A program made the position numbers and the translations under genes. A DNA stretch of 6,438 bases from Mycobacterium sp. (GTDB lineage Bacteria; Actinomycetota; Actinomycetes; Mycobacteriales; Mycobacteriaceae): NCBI GenBank assembly GCA_025965815.1, contig JAOPWF010000832.1, positions 1 to 6,438 of the forward strand, given 5' to 3'. The notes under the pieces were generated by a model that saw nothing but the letters and a program-made list of their open reading frames with translations, ran no database searches and was not told where the DNA came from. Positions within the stretch are counted from its first letter, which is position 1. Every line of letters begins with the position of its first letter. Positions 1 to 6,203 of the stretch are shown here, one piece after another.

Positions 1-509
1 CCGCCGGGGGTGGCATATCAGCGCGCACCCTGGGCAAGACCGGCCCGCACTCGCTGGATGCCTTCCGGTCCGTGGTCGAGCTCAACCTGATCGGCACCTT
101 CAATCTGAACCGCTGGCAGGCCTGGCACATGAGTCAAAACGAACCCGAGGACGGCGAGCGCGGCGTGATTGTGAACACCGCGTCGATCGCGGCGTTCGAA
201 GGCCAGATCGGCCAGGTCGCCTACACCGCGGCCAAGGCCGGGATCGCCGGCATGGCACTGACGATGGCGCGTGACCTGGGCAGCCTGGGCATCCGGGTTT
301 CGGCGATCGCACCGAGCCTGTTCGCCACCGGGGCCACGTCGCGGATTCCCGAAGACATGGCCGCGGGTCTCACTCGCGATGCAGCATTTCCCCGCCGGAT
401 GGGTCAACCCGACGAGTACGCCGCGCTTGCCCTGGCCATTGTCGGGAACCAGATGCTCAACGGTTCCGCGATCCGCCTCGACGCAGGTCAGCGATTCGCG
501 CCGAAGTAA
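1..509 (+). CDS. HSD10-like 3-hydroxyacyl-CoA dehydrogenase (SDR), 5' end missing
   Basis: Short-chain dehydrogenase/reductase cut by the left edge; the reading phase begins at base 3 and 168 residues are visible. The first codons encode AGGG, the end of the NAGG motif that follows the Rossmann half, so the missing N-terminus is about 85-90 residues with the TGxxxGIG nucleotide-binding loop. The catalytic set is intact: Asn in ELNLIGTF, Ser in VNTAS (codon 183-185), Tyr and Lys in YTAAK (222-224 and 234-236), with the usual 13-residue Ser-Tyr spacing. The stretches MSQNEP, NTASIAAFEGQIGQ and the C-terminal NGSAIRLDAG match, from memory, type II 3-hydroxyacyl-CoA dehydrogenase (human HSD17B10 and bacterial relatives) far better than FabG. 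The inferred role is NAD-dependent oxidation of 3-hydroxyacyl-CoA, often short or branched, in cytosolic beta-oxidation. It is followed 12 nt later by a second SDR. The family call is firm; the substrate is unknown. Confidence 0.92.
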   Translation, partial: AGGGISARTLGKTGPHSLDAFRSVVELNLIGTFNLNRWQAWHMSQNEPEDGERGVIVNTASIAAFEGQIGQVAYTAAKAGIAGMALTMARDLGSLGIRVSAIAPSLFATGATSRIPEDMAAGLTRDAAFPRRMGQPDEYAALALAIVGNQMLNGSAIRLDAGQRFAPK

Positions 510-521
510 CCGGCGGCCCGC

Positions 522-1316
522 ATGGATCTCGGATTCGCCGATGCCACCGCGGTGGTCGCGGGCGGCACCCGCGGTATCGGACTGGCGACATCGTTGTGCT
601 TGGCCGGCGAGGGCTGCCGGGTCGCTCTGATCGGCAGAGACCAGGCCCGGCTGCGAGAAACGGCCGACGCTCTGACGGCCGCCGGCAGTCCCGAGGTGAT
701 GCAACTGCGCGCGGATCTGGCCTCGGCTGCCGATGTCGACGCCGCCTTCGACGACGTCGAAACGCGGTGGGGTGCCCTCAATGTGTTGATCAATGCCGCC
801 GGGCCGGTCGGCGCGGGTCGCTTGGAGGACCTCGACGACGCGGGGTGGTCGGAAGCGTTCGACCAGGGGGTGATGTCGGCGGTGCGATGCGTGCGGTCAG
901 CGTTGCGCCTCCTGCGTGCAGCCCCTTGGGCACGGGTAGTCAACGTGACAGCGATGTCGGTCCAGCACCAGGCACCGGCATTGGTGAGTTATACGGCGGC
1001 GAAGAGTGCGCTGCTCAGCGTGACGAAGAACCTCGCGCGTGCACTGGCGCCCGACGGCATCCTGGTGAACGCAGTCGCTCCGGGTCCGATCCTTACCGAT
1101 TGGGCGCGACCCGCGTTGGCTGCCGCCGGGATCGAGATGGACGACCCCGTCGCGGCCTTTCGGTTACTGGAACGCGGCCATGGCATGTCGGTGGACCTGG
1201 GCCGACTCGGCACGGCGCACGAAGTCGCGGCGGTGATCGCTTTCTGTGCGTCGCGCAGTAATGGCTTTATGACTGGCGCGCACCTCAATGTCGACGGCGG
1301 CAGTGACTTCCTCTAA
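522..1316 (+). CDS. SDR-family NAD(P)-dependent oxidoreductase with atypical catalytic residues
   Basis: Complete 264-residue classical SDR. The nucleotide-binding loop is AGGTRGIG (residues 13-20, glycines 14, 18 and 20), the beta4 motif is NAAG (91-94), the active-site pair is Y157 and K161 in SYTAAK, and the C-terminal VDGGSDF (257-263) is typical. Two of the four usual catalytic residues are not in register. The position 13 residues before Tyr is A144 rather than Ser, with T143 and S146 as neighbours, and the helix-4 Asn site reads DQGVMSA (114-120). Related mycobacterial SDRs may share this pattern, so it may mark a subfamily rather than decay. The start ATG lies 12 nt after the upstream stop with no clear Shine-Dalgarno, which suggests translational coupling in one operon. 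The likely role is oxidation or reduction of a hydroxyl or keto group in the same pathway; the substrate cannot be told. It could also serve a non-redox or isomerase-like role. Confidence 0.9.
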   Translation: MDLGFADATAVVAGGTRGIGLATSLCLAGEGCRVALIGRDQARLRETADALTAAGSPEVMQLRADLASAADVDAAFDDVETRWGALNVLINAAGPVGAGRLEDLDDAGWSEAFDQGVMSAVRCVRSALRLLRAAPWARVVNVTAMSVQHQAPALVSYTAAKSALLSVTKNLARALAPDGILVNAVAPGPILTDWARPALAAAGIEMDDPVAAFRLLERGHGMSVDLGRLGTAHEVAAVIAFCASRSNGFMTGAHLNVDGGSDFL

Positions 1317-1342
1317 GGGCGTTGCTACCAGGGGGCAGCCGT

Positions 1343-1352
1343 GGTGATCACC
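1343..1352. other. 10-bp palindrome at the convergent gene end
   Basis: GGTGATCACC is a perfect palindrome over the stop codon of the minus-strand acyl-CoA dehydrogenase gene, in the 31-nt gap between convergent genes. It has no loop and no following T-run on either strand, so it does not look like an intrinsic terminator; no better terminator was seen in the gap. It may be chance. Confidence 0.2.
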
Positions 1353-2514
1353 GTCGGGGACGACTGCGGGGTAGGCCCAGGCGGTTCTCGACGATGAGGC
1401 TGCGCAGCACCTCACTCGATCCGCCGTAGATCGTCGTGGCGACGGCGCTGCGGTAGTGCGTGTCCAGACTGCCGTCGAGCGCGCTCTCCTGGTCGGTCCA
1501 GTCGAGCATTCCGCGGGTTCCGGCGATGTCGATCGCGGCAGCCGAGGCGCGCACATAGCTTTCCGGCCCGAACAGCGCCGACACCGGCCCGGGTTTGTCA
1601 CCTTCGGCGTCCAGGAAGGCCACCCGCAGATCGAGCAGGTCAGCCACCTCGGCTTCGATCGCCATTTGTGCCAGTCGCTGCCGCACCAGAGGGTCGTTGA
1701 TCAGTTCCGTCCCGTCGGCTCCGCAGTGCCCGCGGGCGTACTGCGCGGCGTCGGCGGCGATCCACCCCGTCCTCGAGCCCGGCGCGACGTTCTGCTCGGC
1801 CTCCAGCGCTGCCCGCATGACGGCGAAGCCCTGATGGGCTTCACCCACCCGGTTCGTGTCGGCGACGCGCACATCGTTGTAGAACACGATGTTGGTGCGC
1901 TCGTGGCCCATGGTGTGGACCGCCTGGATGTCGATGCCGGGCGAATCGAGCGGCACGAGCAGCATCGTCAGACCGCGGGTGCCCGCCGACCCCGGTTGCG
2001 AACGGGTCAGCAGGAAGCAGTAGTCAGCCCGGTGGGCGAAGGTGGTGAAGATCTTCTGGCCGTTGACGATCCAGTCGTCGCCGTCGCGCTCCGAGCGTGT
2101 CGCGCAGGCGAACACGTCGGAGCCCCCAGCGGGTTCGGTGTAGCCGAGGCAGATCAGCGTTTCACCCGCGGCCACCCCGGGCAGTATCCGCGCTTTCAAT
2201 TCGTCGGAGCCGACGGCCCTGATGGCGTTGGCCGGCAGCATGGTGGTGCCCGGCCCGGCGGTCGGGACCCCGCCTTTACGCAAGGTGTTCAACAGCACGG
2301 CCGCCTCGAACTGGTCGAGCCCGGCGCCGCCTTCGGCGACCGGCCAGCCCGACGCGACCCATCCGCGCTCCCCGAGCTTTTTGGTCAGGTCGCGATTGAC
2401 CCCGTCGCCGGTGCGGCGCTCGGTCTCGATCATGTCGCGGGTGACGTGGTCGGCAACGAATTCCTCGGCCTGACGGCGGATATGGGTCCAATTGGCGGGT
2501 TCGGTGAAGTCCAT
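1348..2514 (-). CDS. Acyl-CoA dehydrogenase, catalytic (Glu-bearing) subunit of a heteromeric FadE pair
   Basis: 388-residue acyl-CoA dehydrogenase, normal length for the family. It has the helical N-domain, the FAD-contacting signature YTEPAGGSD (125-133), a beta-domain with WIVNGQKIFTT (148-158), and the C-terminal tail IYGGSSEVLR (362-371). The catalytic base is inferred as E240: the stretch LEAEQ (237-241) lines up with LDLER of isovaleryl-CoA dehydrogenase. The alternative base position of medium-chain enzymes (Glu in YEGT) is glycine here (G364). It lacks the RxxFGxxIG motif that the partner subunit carries. This matches the larger subunit of mycobacterial alpha2beta2 FadE enzymes such as FadE29 and FadE26, which dehydrogenate CoA thioesters of steroid side chains. 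The inferred reaction is FAD-dependent alpha,beta-desaturation of a bulky or branched acyl-CoA. The ATG follows the partner's stop after 3 nt, so equal production is expected. The exact substrate is unknown. Confidence 0.94.
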   Translation of the reverse strand: MDFTEPANWTHIRRQAEEFVADHVTRDMIETERRTGDGVNRDLTKKLGERGWVASGWPVAEGGAGLDQFEAAVLLNTLRKGGVPTAGPGTTMLPANAIRAVGSDELKARILPGVAAGETLICLGYTEPAGGSDVFACATRSERDGDDWIVNGQKIFTTFAHRADYCFLLTRSQPGSAGTRGLTMLLVPLDSPGIDIQAVHTMGHERTNIVFYNDVRVADTNRVGEAHQGFAVMRAALEAEQNVAPGSRTGWIAADAAQYARGHCGADGTELINDPLVRQRLAQMAIEAEVADLLDLRVAFLDAEGDKPGPVSALFGPESYVRASAAAIDIAGTRGMLDWTDQESALDGSLDTHYRSAVATTIYGGSSEVLRSLIVENRLGLPRSRPRR

Positions 2515-2517
2515 GGC

Positions 2518-3543
2518 TTAGGCCTGCTCCGCTGAAACGGGGCCGAAGCGTCGATCCGCGACGGTGAGCAGCTCACGGTGCGGATCGGCGAATGCCGCCG
2601 CCCACGCTTTGGCCCGTCGGTAATAGAGCTGGATGTCGTATTCCTCCATGAAGCCGTAACCGCCGTGGACGTGCAGGCAGTGCGTGGTCGTCTGATACGC
2701 CGTCTGGGCGGCGAACACGAACGCCATCGCGGCCAACGCGGGGCCGTCACGGTGCGCGGAGTCCAGAGCCCAGCAGGCCTTGTCCACCAACAGCTGCGCG
2801 CCGTCGAGGGCCGCCACGGCGTCGGCGAAGGGATGGGCAACGGCCTGATACATCCCGATCGGCTGGCCGAACGCCTGACGCACGCTGGCGTAACTCGTCC
2901 CGATCTGCACGGCCTGGCTGGCCAAGCCGTGCAGTGCCGCGGCCCGTAGCACCCGGACATCGTCGAGTGCCGCGGCGAATACCCGCTGGGCTTCGTCACC
3001 GGCGGCCAGTGCGGTGCTCACGCAGCGGTCGTCCCAGCCGCCCAGCGCCAGGCCGCCCAAGTTACGGCGGGGAGTTTTCGGCGCTCCATCAGGTCGGGTC
3101 ACGTAGCGAAGGGATCCTCCGTCGAGGACCAGCACCGCATCGGCGATCGCCCCGTCGATCAGCAGCTGGCGCCACACCGGCCCGGGCGCCGTGGCCAACG
3201 ACACGATGGTCGACCCGGTCATGATCGGCCCAAGCAGTTGTTTTTCACCCAGCCGCCCCAGCAGCCGGGCTGCTGCCGCGGTCTCCACCACCGGGATCGG
3301 GGCCAGACGACGGGCTGCCTCTTGCGCCACCAGGGCCAGCTCCAGCAGGCCGCCGTCCTCGCCCCCGCAGTCTGCCGGCACGCCGATGCCCAGAGCCCCG
3401 GTGTTGGCGTAGCGCCGCCACAGCGGCTCGTCCAGCCCAGACGACTCCGCCATCCGCACGCGTTCCGGGGTGGCCTCCTTGCGAAATAACGCCGCAAAAG
3501 TCTCCCGGACCGCGCGTTGCTCCTCGGTCAGACGCAGATCCAC
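2518..3543 (-). CDS. Acyl-CoA dehydrogenase, non-catalytic partner subunit (FadE28-like)
   Basis: Acyl-CoA dehydrogenase-fold protein of 341 residues from the chosen GTG, about 40-50 shorter than standalone enzymes. Numbering from a TTG two codons earlier, the C-terminal helical domain is well kept: RQAFGQPIG (224-232), HVHGGYGF (293-300) and YYRRAKAW (309-316). The middle beta-domain is shortened, and no YTEPxxGSD-like FAD motif is present where it should be (about 112-150). The base position aligned with isovaleryl-CoA dehydrogenase Glu is V198, in LDDVR (195-199), and there is no YEGT tail. It therefore should not act alone; it probably completes the FAD and substrate sites of its neighbour in an alpha2beta2 enzyme, as FadE28 does for FadE29. 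The GTG at 3543 was chosen because GAGGAG (3557-3552) sits 8 nt before it but only 2 nt before the TTG at 3549. It is the first gene of the leftward operon. Confidence 0.92.
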   Translation of the reverse strand: MDLRLTEEQRAVRETFAALFRKEATPERVRMAESSGLDEPLWRRYANTGALGIGVPADCGGEDGGLLELALVAQEAARRLAPIPVVETAAAARLLGRLGEKQLLGPIMTGSTIVSLATAPGPVWRQLLIDGAIADAVLVLDGGSLRYVTRPDGAPKTPRRNLGGLALGGWDDRCVSTALAAGDEAQRVFAAALDDVRVLRAAALHGLASQAVQIGTSYASVRQAFGQPIGMYQAVAHPFADAVAALDGAQLLVDKACWALDSAHRDGPALAAMAFVFAAQTAYQTTTHCLHVHGGYGFMEEYDIQLYYRRAKAWAAAFADPHRELLTVADRRFGPVSAEQA

Positions 3544-3551
3544 CGGCAACT

Positions 3552-3557
3552 CTCCTC
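3552..3557 (-). promoter_or_regulatory. Shine-Dalgarno deciding the GTG start of the FadE partner gene
   Basis: On the minus strand this reads GAGGAG. It is 8 nt from the GTG at 3543-3541, a normal spacing, but 2 nt from the in-frame TTG at 3549-3547. It therefore favours the GTG and a protein beginning MDLRLTEEQ, which is a common acyl-CoA dehydrogenase opening. Confidence 0.65.
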
Positions 3558-3600
3558 GTAATCCGAACCACGACCCCTGCGGGCCGACGACAGGGCGAAG

Positions 3601-3610
3601 CTGCCGGCAG
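3601..3610. other. 10-bp palindrome CTGCCGGCAG
   Basis: A perfect palindrome located about 60 nt upstream of the FadE partner start, in its presumed 5' leader or promoter. It could be a regulator half-site or chance in GC-rich DNA. There is no second copy in the gap and no T-run to suggest a terminator. Confidence 0.2.
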
Positions 3611-3620
3611 AGAGCAACAT

Positions 3621-3633
3621 TACCGTCGTACGG
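3621..3633. repeat. 13-mer copy 1, TACCGTnnTnCGG (candidate operator)
   Basis: TACCGTCGTACGG matches the second copy at 3708-3720 at 10 of 13 positions. Each copy is CCG-N5-CGG at its core, so each is partly dyad-symmetric. This one lies about 78 nt upstream of the leftward FadE start. The symmetry and the placing beside each diverging gene suggest a shared regulator, but the motif is short and GC-rich, so chance is possible. Confidence 0.3.
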
Positions 3634-3638
3634 ACAGC

Positions 3639-3667
3639 TTCACCGCTTCAGAGTAAACGCATATCCT
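3639..3667 (+). promoter_or_regulatory. Possible promoter for the amidohydrolase-P450-ligase operon
   Basis: TTCACC (3639-3644) and TATCCT (3662-3667) are separated by 17 nt. Each matches the housekeeping -35 and -10 consensus at 4 of 6 positions, and TATCCT fits the TAnnnT core common in mycobacteria. The site is in the AT-rich part of the gap and would give a leader of about 100 nt. TAGAGT (3687-3692) is an alternative -10 box. Neither can be proved from sequence. Confidence 0.3.
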
Positions 3668-3695
3668 CTTTTAAAGCACCCAATGTTAGAGTCAT

Positions 3696-3779
3696 ATGCA
3701 CGCGTTGTACCGTACTGCGGAGACCGCGACGAGCTGCAAGAAGTGCAGACGGGGCGAAGCACGAGGAGGAGTTCGATGA
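3696..3779 (+). CDS. Possible small upstream ORF overlapping the amidohydrolase start (ATGA)
   Basis: An ATG at 3696 opens a 27-codon frame, MHALYRTAETATSCKKCRRG then EARGGVR. It ends at a TGA whose first two bases are inside the amidohydrolase ATG, giving the classic four-base ATGA overlap. The peptide is basic and has a CKKC pair; it resembles no protein I recognise. Only a weak AGAG (3688-3691) precedes the ATG. The overlap would allow translational coupling or leader-peptide control of the operon. Against it: the amidohydrolase has its own strong ribosome site, and a short open frame in this composition is easily random. Treat as a hypothesis. Confidence 0.2.
   Translation: MHALYRTAETATSCKKCRRGEARGGVR
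3708..3720. repeat. 13-mer copy 2, TACCGTnnTnCGG (candidate operator)
   Basis: TACCGTACTGCGG is the partner of the 13-mer at 3621-3633, in the same orientation with starts 87 nt apart. It lies 55 nt before the amidohydrolase ATG and downstream of both candidate -10 boxes, a place where a bound repressor could block transcription. It falls within the possible small ORF. Confidence 0.3.
3764..3769 (+). promoter_or_regulatory. Strong Shine-Dalgarno for the amidohydrolase
   Basis: AGGAGG, within GAGGAGGA, lies 6 nt before the ATG at 3776. It fixes this ATG as the start against an in-frame ATG at 3683 and an even longer open frame reaching back into the FadE gene, neither of which has such a site. 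Confidence 0.85.
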
Positions 3780-4960
3780 CGCAAAAAATGGGATTTCCGG
3801 TCTTCGACGGGGACAACCACATGTACGAGACCCGCGACGCACTGACAAAATTTCTGCCGCCGGAGTATCACGGCGCGATCCGGTATGTCGAGGTGGACGG
3901 GCGCACGAAAATCGCCACCCTGGGACAGATCAGCGACTACATCCCCAATCCCACCTTTGACAAGGTCGCCGCACCCGGCGCACAGGAGGACTACTTCCGC
4001 AACGGCAACCCCGAAGGCAAGACGCAACGCGAGATCATGGGCAAAGCGATCGAGTCGCCCGACGCGTTTCGGGAACCGGCGCCCCGCCTTGCGCTGCTCG
4101 ACGAGCAGGGCATCGACATGTCGATGATGTACCCGACGCTGGCCAGCCTGGTGGAGGAGCGGTTCCGCGCGCAGCCGGAGGCGACGCACACGATCATCCA
4201 CGCCCTCAACCAGTGGTTGGACGAGACCTGGAGCTTCGATTACCGGGGCCGCATCTTCACCACGCCGATCATTACGTTGCCGATCGTCGAGAAAGCGATC
4301 GAGGAACTCGAGTGGGCCGTCGAGCGTGGCGCACGGGCGATCCTCATCCGTCCCGCGCCCGTCCCCGGGCTGCACGGTCCGCGCTCGTTCGCCCTCCCCG
4401 AGTTCGACCCGTTCTGGAAGCGGATCGTCGAGACCGGCGTGCTGGTCGTCATGCACGCCTCGGACAGCGGCTACTCCCGCTATGCCAACGATTGGGAGGG
4501 CGCCGGGGAGTTCCGGCCATTCCAGTCCACCCCGTTCCGCTCGTATTACACCCTGGCCCGTAACCCAGCCGAGGACGCCGTAGCGGCCCTCGCGTGTCAC
4601 GGTGTGCTGACACGTTTCCCCGAACTTCGCATCGCCATGGTGGAGAACGGAACCAGTTGGCTTCCCAGGCTTTTCGAGAACCTGAACGACACCCACAAGA
4701 AGATGCCGCAGCTCTACGGCGAGCACCCGTTGGAGGCGATCCGCCGCTGTGTCTACTTCAACCCGTTCTGGGAGGAGAACGTGGCGGAACTGGCGAAGCT
4801 GGTCCCGATGGACCACCTCTTCTTCGGCTCGGACTACCCCCACCCGGAGGGCCTGGCCGTTCCACTCAGCTACGCCGAACACCACCCCGAACTGGCCGAC
4901 GACGAGATCGCGATGGTGATGGGCGGCACCCTGTCGACGTTGATGCGGGTCGGCGCCTGA
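3776..4960 (+). CDS. Amidohydrolase_2 family metal-dependent hydrolase (ACMSD-like TIM barrel)
   Basis: 394 residues from the ATG with the AGGAGG site. The protein has the amidohydrolase-2 layout: an N-terminal metal loop DGDNH (11-15), a mid-barrel histidine in VVMHASD (224-230), FPELRIAMVENG (281-292), and a C-terminal GSDYPHPEG (351-359) with the metal or catalytic D353. The first His of the family's usual HxH is replaced by D13, leaving D-x-H15, a variant I recall as frequent in actinobacterial members. Members hydrolyse C-N or C-C bonds or decarboxylate, often on aromatic or cyclic acids. Which reaction occurs here is not shown. It has no signal peptide or membrane segment, so it is cytosolic. 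It heads the rightward operon, with the P450 ATG only 1 nt after its stop, so it probably acts on the P450 substrate or a product. The family is secure, the function open. Confidence 0.92.
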   Translation: MTQKMGFPVFDGDNHMYETRDALTKFLPPEYHGAIRYVEVDGRTKIATLGQISDYIPNPTFDKVAAPGAQEDYFRNGNPEGKTQREIMGKAIESPDAFREPAPRLALLDEQGIDMSMMYPTLASLVEERFRAQPEATHTIIHALNQWLDETWSFDYRGRIFTTPIITLPIVEKAIEELEWAVERGARAILIRPAPVPGLHGPRSFALPEFDPFWKRIVETGVLVVMHASDSGYSRYANDWEGAGEFRPFQSTPFRSYYTLARNPAEDAVAALACHGVLTRFPELRIAMVENGTSWLPRLFENLNDTHKKMPQLYGEHPLEAIRRCVYFNPFWEENVAELAKLVPMDHLFFGSDYPHPEGLAVPLSYAEHHPELADDEIAMVMGGTLSTLMRVGA

Positions 4961-4961
4961 T

Positions 4962-6203
4962 ATGTCGACAGACCAGGGCTCATCGTCTACTACGAAGCCC
5001 CGCGAAGACGGGGCTCCCGTGGAGTTCAATCCCTACTCGGACGTGTTTTTCGACAATCCGTACGAGACCTATCGGTGGATGCGCGACGAGGCACCGGTCT
5101 ACTACAGCGATCGGTGGGATTTCTATGCCCTGACCCGCCATCAGGACGTCGTCGCGGCGCATCGGGATTGGGAGACGTTCAGCAGTGCCTACGGGGTCAC
5201 CCTGGACGCGCTGTCGCTAAAGCAGCGGTTCAACGCGAACATGTTGATCATCATGGATCCACCCGAACACGAGCGGATGCGCAAGCTGGTCCGGCAGGTG
5301 TTCACCAAGGCGGCGATCGCCAATTTGGAACCACTCGTGGTGGAGGTCGTCACCTCCTATCTCGATGCCCTGTCGGGCAAGGACGACTTCGACCTGGTGG
5401 CCGACTTCGCGGCGCTGTTCCCGGTGGAGATCATCTCGTCGATGCTCGGCGTGCCCCAGGGCGAACGACAGCAGATCCGGCTGTGGACCGACGGATTCCT
5501 GCACCGAGAGGAGAACAACCCGCACGCCACCGAGCACGGAGTCGCCTCCTCGATGGCCATGGGCGAGTACTTCCTGGAGCTTGCCCACGAGAAGCGGCGG
5601 AATCCCGACGACATGATCGTCAGCAGGCTGGTGTCGGCCGTCTACGAGGACGAAACTGGGGTGACGCACCGGCTCAGTGACGACGACATCGCCACCTTCG
5701 GGGTGCTGTTGGCAGCCGCCGGCAGCGAGACCGTCACCAAGCTGGTGGGCAATGGCGTGATGGCGTTTCACGATAATCCCGACCAGTGGGACCTCGTGCT
5801 CGCCGATCCCGGGCTGATCCCGGGATCGATCGAAGAGATGCTGCGGCTCACCCCTCCGTCGCAGTACCAGGGGCGATTTACCACCCGCGACGTCGTTCTC
5901 GACGAAGGAACGATCCCCGCCGGTTCCCCGACGTTGCTGGTCACCGGCTCCGCGACCCGCGACCCGCGAGCCTACGACCGTCCCGACGTGTTCGACATCA
6001 AACGCGGTGGCGCCACCACACTGGCGTTCGGGTTCGGCTCGCACAGCTGCCTGGGCTCTTGGCTGGCCAGGCTGGAGACCAAGGTCGCCTTCCAGCAACT
6101 GCGGGAACGCTGGCCACGTCTCGATGTCGACACCGATGGCTTGCGCCGGGTCACGATGTCCAACGTCGCCGGCTACTCCCACATCCCCGTACACGTCGGT
6201 TGA
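4962..6203 (+). CDS. Cytochrome P450 (soluble, bacterial class I type)
   Basis: 413 residues, typical of soluble bacterial P450s. Motifs in order: MDPPEHERMRKLV (98-110, helix C, heme-propionate contacts), the I-helix oxygen-activation motif AGSET (253-257), ExxR as EMLR (292-295), and the heme-ligand loop FGFGSHSCLG (356-365) with Cys363 as axial ligand. The first 20 or so residues are polar and probably disordered; there is no membrane anchor. The C-terminus has an unusual phrase, MSNVAGYSH (399-407). It is a monooxygenase that would need a ferredoxin and reductase; none are encoded here. It is translationally coupled on both sides: TGA-T-ATG from the amidohydrolase, and a one-base overlap with the ligase. 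The neighbours suggest it hydroxylates or oxidises an alkyl or terpenoid/steroid-like substrate that then enters CoA-linked degradation. I cannot assign a CYP family or substrate from the sequence alone. Confidence 0.97.
   Translation: MSTDQGSSSTTKPREDGAPVEFNPYSDVFFDNPYETYRWMRDEAPVYYSDRWDFYALTRHQDVVAAHRDWETFSSAYGVTLDALSLKQRFNANMLIIMDPPEHERMRKLVRQVFTKAAIANLEPLVVEVVTSYLDALSGKDDFDLVADFAALFPVEIISSMLGVPQGERQQIRLWTDGFLHREENNPHATEHGVASSMAMGEYFLELAHEKRRNPDDMIVSRLVSAVYEDETGVTHRLSDDDIATFGVLLAAAGSETVTKLVGNGVMAFHDNPDQWDLVLADPGLIPGSIEEMLRLTPPSQYQGRFTTRDVVLDEGTIPAGSPTLLVTGSATRDPRAYDRPDVFDIKRGGATTLAFGFGSHSCLGSWLARLETKVAFQQLRERWPRLDVDTDGLRRVTMSNVAGYSHIPVHVG

Larger units (their letters stand above)
3544..3775. 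promoter_or_regulatory. Divergent control region between the FadE pair and the amidohydrolase-P450-ligase operon
   Basis: A 232-nt non-coding gap separates the diverging start codons and is the only sizeable intergenic space in the window. Its centre (about 3645-3700) is clearly richer in A/T than the flanks, with stretches such as GTAAACGCATATCC and CTTTTAAAG. Promoters for both operons must lie here unless transcription enters from outside. It contains a possible rightward -35/-10 pair, two similar 13-mers, a 10-bp palindrome and a possible small ORF, each listed separately. No KstR-like (TnnAACnnGTTnnA) or KstR2-like operator was seen on reading both strands. Confidence 0.7.

Noticed and set aside
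1456..2535. 359-residue open frame on the plus strand opposite the FadE gene
   Set aside because: Composition shadow of a clear acyl-CoA dehydrogenase on the other strand; Arg/Gly/Val/His-rich translation with no motif.
3547..3549. TTG start for the FadE partner gene on the minus strand
   Set aside because: Its Shine-Dalgarno would be only 2 nt away; the GTG two codons later is at the proper 8 nt.
3528..3620. 30-codon minus-strand frame (begins MLLSAGSF) overlapping the FadE partner start
   Set aside because: It has no ribosome site and ends out of frame inside the FadE gene without a stop-start junction.
3616..3687. AACATT / AATGTT inverted repeat in the divergent gap
   Set aside because: Only 6 bp arms about 60 nt apart; expected by chance and less convincing than the 13-mer pair.
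3470..3775. N-terminal extension of the amidohydrolase, including an in-frame ATG at 3683
   Set aside because: The AGGAGG at 3764-3769 fits only the ATG at 3776, and the extension would run through the promoter region and into the oppositely oriented FadE gene.
3692..5029. 445-residue open frame on the minus strand opposite the amidohydrolase
   Set aside because: It is a shadow of the strong third-position G/C bias of the plus-strand gene, has no recognisable domain, and runs over the whole amidohydrolase and the divergent promoter region.
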